A DNA stretch of 64,000 nt, taken from the NCBI GenBank assembly GCA_026122225.1, contig JANEZZ010001866.1, positions 1,302,001-1,366,000 of the forward strand, written 5' to 3'. The translations under genes were made by a program, and so were the position numbers. This document shows positions 24,589 to 32,300 of the stretch, piece by piece. This DNA is from Heloderma charlesbogerti (Eukaryota; Chordata; Lepidosauria; Squamata; Helodermatidae). Positions within the stretch are counted from its first letter, which is position 1. Every line of letters starts with the position of its first letter. The notes beneath the pieces were generated by a model. The model searched no databases and had not been told where the DNA came from. It saw only the letters and a program-made list of their open reading frames with translations.

Positions 24589-26314
24589 CATGTCGGTCTA
24601 TCAGCAGCCGGCTAGAAAAATGCTACCTGAAGGTCTCCTTCTGCCATTTTCAGTAAGAAACCAGTTTCTGGACACACAAACCTCAGCGCTCATGTGATTG
24701 TCTTCTTCCACTTATTTATCCTCTCCAGTGTAACGCTATATGCAGAATTCCTCCCGATGAAATCCAGAGCAAAATGCATTTTGCTGATTGAGGTAGGTGG
24801 GAAAACAAGAGGTGCTTGCTTGGCACAGAAAGGGCCTCAATTCTTTTCCAAAACACAAACATTTCTGAGCTAATTGCTAGATTGGGCAATGAATTACTAC
24901 TGCTTGGTTCAATTTTCAGAAGGTTAGCCTTTGCAGCAAAACAAAGAGTCTTGTGTTAAAGATTAACAAGTTTATGATGGCGTAAGCTTTCATGGGCGTT
25001 TATGCCGTAATCGCCCAGAGTGGCTGGGTGACCAGCCAGATGGGCGATTAATAAATCTAATAAATCAATAAATTTGTTGGTCTTTAAGTTACCGCAAGAC
25101 TCTTTGTTGCTTTCGCTCCTTGGTTGCAAGCCTTTCCCTTGTGGGGCAGCAGTAACCGACCCTCAGCCCTTTGCCACATTGGTTACTGTATTGCCCCAAG
25201 AAGGCCAATTCTGTTCTGAATGTTTGACTGAACATATGGACCGGTCACTTGTCTCACAGAGTACCGGCTTCGTAGTGGCACGGTACCACCAGGGGTGTCG
25301 TGTCACACGCTGAAGCACAGGCATTCATCGTGACGCTCCCCATAGCCATGCTCCCAAGGAGAGTCCAAAAACGCCTGATGCTGTGTTGACCCATATCGGC
25401 AAACCAGTTCTAGCAGTTTTCATCTCCATCAGGAGCAGGTCTTTTGCAAAGCGAATGGGTCTTAATTTCCCATTCAAGACCAGGGCACCCCAAAACACTT
25501 TGTATTGCAACAGGAATAGTATACTGTGGTTGGGAAAACCCATCCCTCACCTCCCCCACCCCCAGCTACTGTGAGGATTGCAGCTAAGCTTGGAGGGAAC
25601 AGGGAGTTCTAGGTGGGGGGTGGCAAATGATGTCAGCATCCCTGCTAATCAGAGAGTGCTGGCACTGCATCCCTGCGAGCCCTAGTCCCAGTACGTCCCT
25701 GGTGGCACAGCCGTAGCGGCCAGCAACGGAGACGATTCTATATCACCTGCTGTGATGAGCTCATTCAGCCACCCCCACTTCTTCCCCTTCCACACGGGCA
25801 GGTTTTCTGGGCCATTGGGACGGTCTTCGAAGTCCTCCTAGCGGTGTTTGTCATGCCCACCCTCGGCTGGCGTTGGCTGCTCATCCTTTCGGCCGCCCCG
25901 CTTCTGCTGTTTGCTGTCTTGTGTTTTGTGAGTATTCCTGCTGGCTTCACAAAGTCTTCAGGCAACCTTTGCTGGGAAGCAAATGACTTCAAATTTAGGT
26001 AAACTAAATTTAAAAGGGGATTAGACAGATTCGTGGAGGAGGGTAAGTCTGTCAAGGGCTATTAGTTACAATTGCTGCATATTACCTCCAGGATCAAAGG
26101 CAGTATGGCTCTGTGTACTAGCTGTTGAGGAACGTGAGCGGGAGGGGGCTGCTGTGTTCACACCCTGCTTATGGGCTTCCCATTGGGGCAGCTGGTTGGA
26201 AGAGAATACTGGACTAGATAGACCTTTGCTCTGATCCAGCATGGCTCTTGACGTTCATAAATTATCTGTTTGGTTGGTCCTCCCTCCCTCCCTCCCTCCC
26301 TCCCTCCCTCCCTC

Positions 26315-26349
<35 letters not shown>

Positions 26350-29300
26350 TCATCTTTCTTATTCTTTTGTCATTTATTGTACCCTGTGGAGTATCTCACA
26401 GGCTTCCTTTGCTCCCTCAGTGGCTGCCAGAAAGTGCACGATATGACGTGTTATCTGGGAACCAAGAAAAGGCCATTGCCACTCTGAAACGAATAGCGAC
26501 TGAGAACGGCGCTCCGATGCCTCTAGGGAAATTGATCATCTCCAGGCAGGTGAGTGTAGAAAGAAAAGGGGCATTCATAACTGCCAGAAATACCCACCCC
26601 GAGACCAGTGAACTGCAACAAGTGGATGTGGGTCTCTTGGCTCAACTCTGGATTGTTTATTTATTCATTTGCTTCCAACATTTATATCCCACCTTTCTAT
26701 AAAATATCCCAGGAGGCTTACAATCAATATTAAAACAATATACAATAATAAAACAAGACATCAATAAAATCAAAACAATCTTTAAGAGATTATAAAAAGC
26801 AGTGGGAGTCTAAAGCAGCTGAAGGGTCAAAACAAAAGCTTGCCAAAAGCAAACAAAAGTGAACAGTGAGGGGGGCCGGGTGGAGCAACCTTGAAAGGCT
26901 ATTCCACACCTTGGGGCCACGGCAGAAAAGGCCCTGTCTCAGGTACCCACCCAGTGGGGGAACCCAACTGAGAGCCGCAAAAGATGAACAAAGATGTTGA
27001 GCAGGCACATATGGATTCATTAAGCTATGAAAAAAGTCTCCTAGGTGAAGCCTCATATATACATATAAACACACACACATCCCTTTTTCCAATGATTTCA
27101 GACAATACCAAGTGTTCCTTCTTGTGTTTATTTTTTTCCAAACAGGAAGACAGAGGGAAAATGAGGGACCTGTTCACCCCTCAGTTTAGATGGACGACGC
27201 TTCTACTTTGGTTTATATGGTAAGAGGAAGAGGGAAATGATTCTGTGTAAATCTGCCTCCCCTGTGTGCCAGGCCTGGTGCCCTGTGGGTGGTACAGCAG
27301 GTGGCCACGCAGGACTGGGCTGTTTTTGAGCAGCTCAGGGATAATTTGCTCAGACTGAGAAGCCAGGTGAGAATCAGCAGCTTTATTGGGCCAGGTGGGA
27401 TTCTACTGGTTCCTTGGGCCACAGCAGGGGCTGGTCAACAATTCTTCTCTCTGCCTGGAAGGTGTCCTGGCAGTGCACGGAGTAAGAAACAAGGGCCCTT
27501 TTGCACAGACGAAGAGAAAATCAAAAGGCCACCAAAGCCAACAACAAAACGATAAAGCTGGTGAAATGAGATGCTTTTGGCAGTCCAGAATGGGAAAAGA
27601 GAGCAGCCAGGGATCTCTAAATGCAAAAGAACAAGGGGTTCTTTAATAACTGTGCAGGGTTGTCATCCAATTAGTTGATTATTTTATTTATTTATTTAAA
27701 ACATTTGTATCCTGCTCGTAAAATCTCAGGGCGGGTTACAGATAAAATCAGTTTAAATAGTATAAAACAATAAAGAATTTAAACAGCTAAAAACATATAA
27801 ACCATTAAACAAGCTAATACCAATTAAAATCTAAAACAATATAACAGTTAAAACAGTGTGCTACTTTAGGGAACACATTTAGCCATCAAAGGCTTTGGTA
27901 AAAAGCCATGTTTTTACTTGGCTCCTAAATGAAACCAATGTACACATCAATCGGGCCTCCAAGGGGAGGGCATTCATAGAATCATAGAATAGTAGGGTTG
28001 GAAGGGGCCTACAAGACCATCGAGTTCCTGCTCAATGCAGGAATCCAAGTCAGAGCATCCCCGACAGATAGCTGTCCAGCCTCATCTTGAATGCCTCCAG
28101 TGTGGGAGGGCCCACTACCTCCCTAGGGAATTGGTTCCATTGTTCCATTGGTTCCATTCCACAACCTGGGTGCCACAGCAGAGAAGGCCCTCTCCCACGT
28201 CCCACCATAGTGCATATCTTGCACTGGTGGGATGCAGAGGAGGGTCCCTCCAACAGATCTCAGTCCTCGGGCAGGCATATACATTGTTATATAATTTTTT
28301 ATATGATAAATATATAAATATGTGAGTTTTAGCCAATTAATTGATTAAGAGACATCAGTTAAATGAGCAAATTTGCATGAATTTACACATAGGCGAGTAG
28401 TCACCCTGAAGCAGAAAGCACACTTCTTCTGTTTCCAGATGACACAAGAATATAAGCAGAGTTATGCTGGATCTGACCAAAGGCCAATTTAGTCCAACGT
28501 TCGTTTGCACAGTGGCCAACCAGATGCGCCAGTGAGACACCCACAACCGAGACATGAGTGCAACCGTACCATCCTGCTTGTGTTTCCCTACAACTGGCAT
28601 ACAGAGGCATACTGCCTTTGATACTGGTGGTGTTACACAGCCATCGTGAGAGCAGCCATTGATAGCATCGACCTCCATGGATTTGTCTAATCCCCCTTTA
28701 AAGCCAGCCAAGGTCACAGTCATCACTACATCTTGTGGAAGCGAATTCCAAAGTTTTAATAATGCACTGTGCAAAGAAAGCCTTCTTTTTATCTGTCCTG
28801 AATTTCCCACCATTTGGGTTTTTATTGGCATCATAACGCATCTATCAACTAAATCTCCTGCAGTTAATCAACTAAGATTTCTTTAATCATGTGAGGGCAT
28901 TTAGCCGATGCAGCTTCCTAGACTGCACTGCGGCCAGTGAGGGTTTTTTTTAAAAGCACTGTACCTGTTGGATTTCTCCCTCCAGCACAGCCAGTAAGGG
29001 TACAGGAGCCTGCTGCTTCTGGTGTATTTCCTGTGAGCTTATTTCATCCTTTGTTAACCCAGTCGTGCTGTTTTCTTATCTGCAGGTACATTGAAATATC
29101 CCCCAGGTACTCTGAGGAAAAGACTCAGAGTAATTTTAATTTAGTTGCAAGCTCATGGCCCATCTAGAGAGCTTGAATCGGACTGAATCACTCCCCTTTC
29201 CTCTACTGGATGCTGAGAAATAACTCCCCCCAGATTGCTACACCTTGCCACAGGTTCATTGTAATTCCATGTTGCTTTTCGTCACACCTGACCGTCGCAC

Positions 29301-32300
29301 TCTCTCTCTCTCTCTCTTTTCCTTCCCCACAGGTTCTCCAATGCCTTTTCTTATTATGGATTAGTTTTATTAACAACAGAGCTCTTTCAAGCAGGAGACC
29401 TCTGTAGCTGTGAGTACGGTCTCCTCTGTGACTACAAAAACTGTGGGTGAAGCAGGTTAAGGGAAAATCTTCCCAGTGGGGCCCATTTCTACTTGAGACT
29501 CGGAGAATCTGAGCTGACTGGGGCAGATGTCTCTGCCCTGGTTGCACAAGGAACTGGAAAGTGAGATTATTATGCCAGATTACTTGGATGGGTTTTGTTT
29601 TAAGATCCGCACAAGGGAGTTTGTTGGGGGGAGGGCAGGGGACCTAGAACTATCTTGCCCTTCAGGGGGTAACCTCAGTTGCTCCCTCCAATAGCTCCTG
29701 ACCTGCTTGCTGTTGGTTTCCCATTCCTAACACGATCATTCATCTGGCAAGCCGTAGCAGCAGGAATGGCATGCCAGGCCCAAAGGTGCAAGGCGGAATG
29801 CACTGGGAAGAGATGATTTAAAACATCACATATTCCTCCTTTCTCTTTCTTTCTTTCTTACTTACTTACTTACTTACTTTCTTATTGCCTCATCTAAGTA
29901 TCTAGCAGGAGGAAAACAGTGAAGGCCAAATGCAGCCTGGCGTGTGAATACTTAACAGAAAAGGACTACATCGACCTGCTGTGGACCACTCTGTCTGAGT
30001 TCCCAGGTAGGCAGTTGGGAAAGGGAAGGCATATAGAGAGAGCCAGTGTGGTGTAGTGGCGAGAGTACTGGACTGGGAGTCGGGAGATCCGGGTTCTAGT
30101 CCCCACTCAGCCATGGAAGCTCACTAGGTGACTTTGGGCCAGTCACAGACTCTTAGCCCAGCCTACCTCACAGGGTTGTTGTTGTGAGGATAAAATGGAG
30201 AGGAGGAGAATTATGTATGCCGCCTTGGGTTCCTTAATGAGGAAAAAAGCAGGATATAAGTGTAATAAATAAATAAATAATATATGAGCAGAATGGAAAT
30301 TCACAGACAGAAAGAGCAATTCATATGTGGCTGCAGGAAAACTCATATCCCACCCCCACCTTCTTCTTCTGTGTTGCCAACATGTTCTTTAGCTTTTTCT
30401 CTGCAGTCAAAAGGACCAGCCTCATGATTAAACGATACCTACAGTTCTCCAGATCAATCTTCCCCAGACTGGTGCCCTTCAGATGTTTTGGACTACAAAT
30501 CCCATCAACTCCAACTGACATGGTCAGTGATCAAGAATGCTGGGAATTGTAGTCCAAAAATATCTGAAGGGCACCAATTTGGGGACAGCTGCTCCAGCTG
30601 CAAAACACAATTTAAAAATACATAAACACTGGCCTTTGGGATTTCCCCTTAGACTGATATTTTTTAGTTTGTTTTTCATCTTGTTTTTATTGATTTTATG
30701 ATGATACCTTTAATGTTTCTCTCTCCCTTTGTCCTTGTAAGCTGCTTTGAACACATGCTGGAAAAGCAGCATCTAAGTTTTAAAAAGAAACAACTAAATG
30801 TTTCCTTTACTTAACCGGTGGATATACAAAGCACATACAAATCCTGGCTTTAGAACTGGCCTCTATGTATGTCTGTGTAAATGGAAACATGACAGGGAAC
30901 AAGGAATGGCCATCAGAGAAGCAAAGAAGAGCCTTCATCATAGCTTTGCAAATATGTTTTGAAAAGTTGCCAACAAAAATAAAAATTTAAAAACCACTAG
31001 CCTGTTAGCCTGCATACATCCATGTTTGTAGCTCAAAATAAAAATGAACGTTCACTTTATGAACTTTCATAAACGTTTCTCTGACGGCTTACCTGAAGGC
31101 TGCCTGTACTCACGCACCTTCTTGAATCAAGCTCTGCTGACAGGAAGATGCGATAACCGGTTTCTCTCTTCTCCTCCAGGTGTTCTGGTGACCCTATGGG
31201 TTATCGATCGGATTGGGCGCAAAAAGACGATGGCCCTCTGCTTTTTTGTCTTTTCATTTTGTAGTCTCCTGCTCTTCCTCTGTGTTGGAAGGTGAGCAAA
31301 GGGATCCAAATAAGTGGGGACCCCCCATTTTTTTTTGTAGAAGGGCACCCCCTTCCCCTCTCCTCAAACACAACACAGGAACAAAGTGTGTCAGAGAGCT
31401 TGTAAGTGCCTAAAATGGTGTCGACACGAGGTAGCACAACTACTTCCTTGCAGTCACTGCTTATACATAGCAGAAGCTGAGCTTTGCTTCCCAAAGAGCG
31501 ATCCCAGGGCTTCTTCACACGGAGCTTTTATCCTGCGATTGAGATGGCTCGCTCATGGGAGTTTGCGGGCCCTTTAGAGGATGTTGTGAACCTCCAGGGC
31601 GTCTGCCGCACTAAATGACCATATTCCATTTTTTAAAAGGTCGGAGATAACGAGCGATCAAATCACCCTGCTGAGTTCCCTCCATGAAAAAGGAAAAGCC
31701 ACAATAAGAGGAGCGAGACCAATGAAACATATGGAAGACTCAGATGAGGGGGGAAAGGGCGTGTAAAGGGAGTCCATCGTGATCCTGCATTTAAAATGGA
31801 AGCAGAAAGCCCCATTTAAATGTGGGATTTTAGGCTGGTGTAGAGATGCGCCTCTACTATTCTATGATTCTATACTCTAGCCTCCTGAACCTGGCCCCCT
31901 TCGGATGTGCTGGACAACAACTCCCATCACCCCCAGCCACCATGACCAATTGGCATGCTGGCTGGAGATGATGGTGGTTGTAGTCCAACATAGCTGGAGG
32001 GCACCAAGTTGGGGAAGGCCTCTATATTCCAGTTACACTTGGGATTATACTGGATTGGGGAGAGATATGCTAGTGCTACAGTGGGGGAACAGCCGCTGTA
32101 TCCTATAGGTCAGGGGTGCAGAACCTCCCTCCTGGTGGGGCCAAATGCAGCCCTGGGGTTCCCCAGAAGGACAATTCCCCTTTCCCTTGGCCCTGTTCCC
32201 TTCCCCCCATCACAAGTTGTTTGATGGTTTCCTGGCTTCTGTGCAGCCCCCCCCCCCCTTCCAAAACGTTGAAGTGCCTCTCTGAAGGCAGAGTGACTGG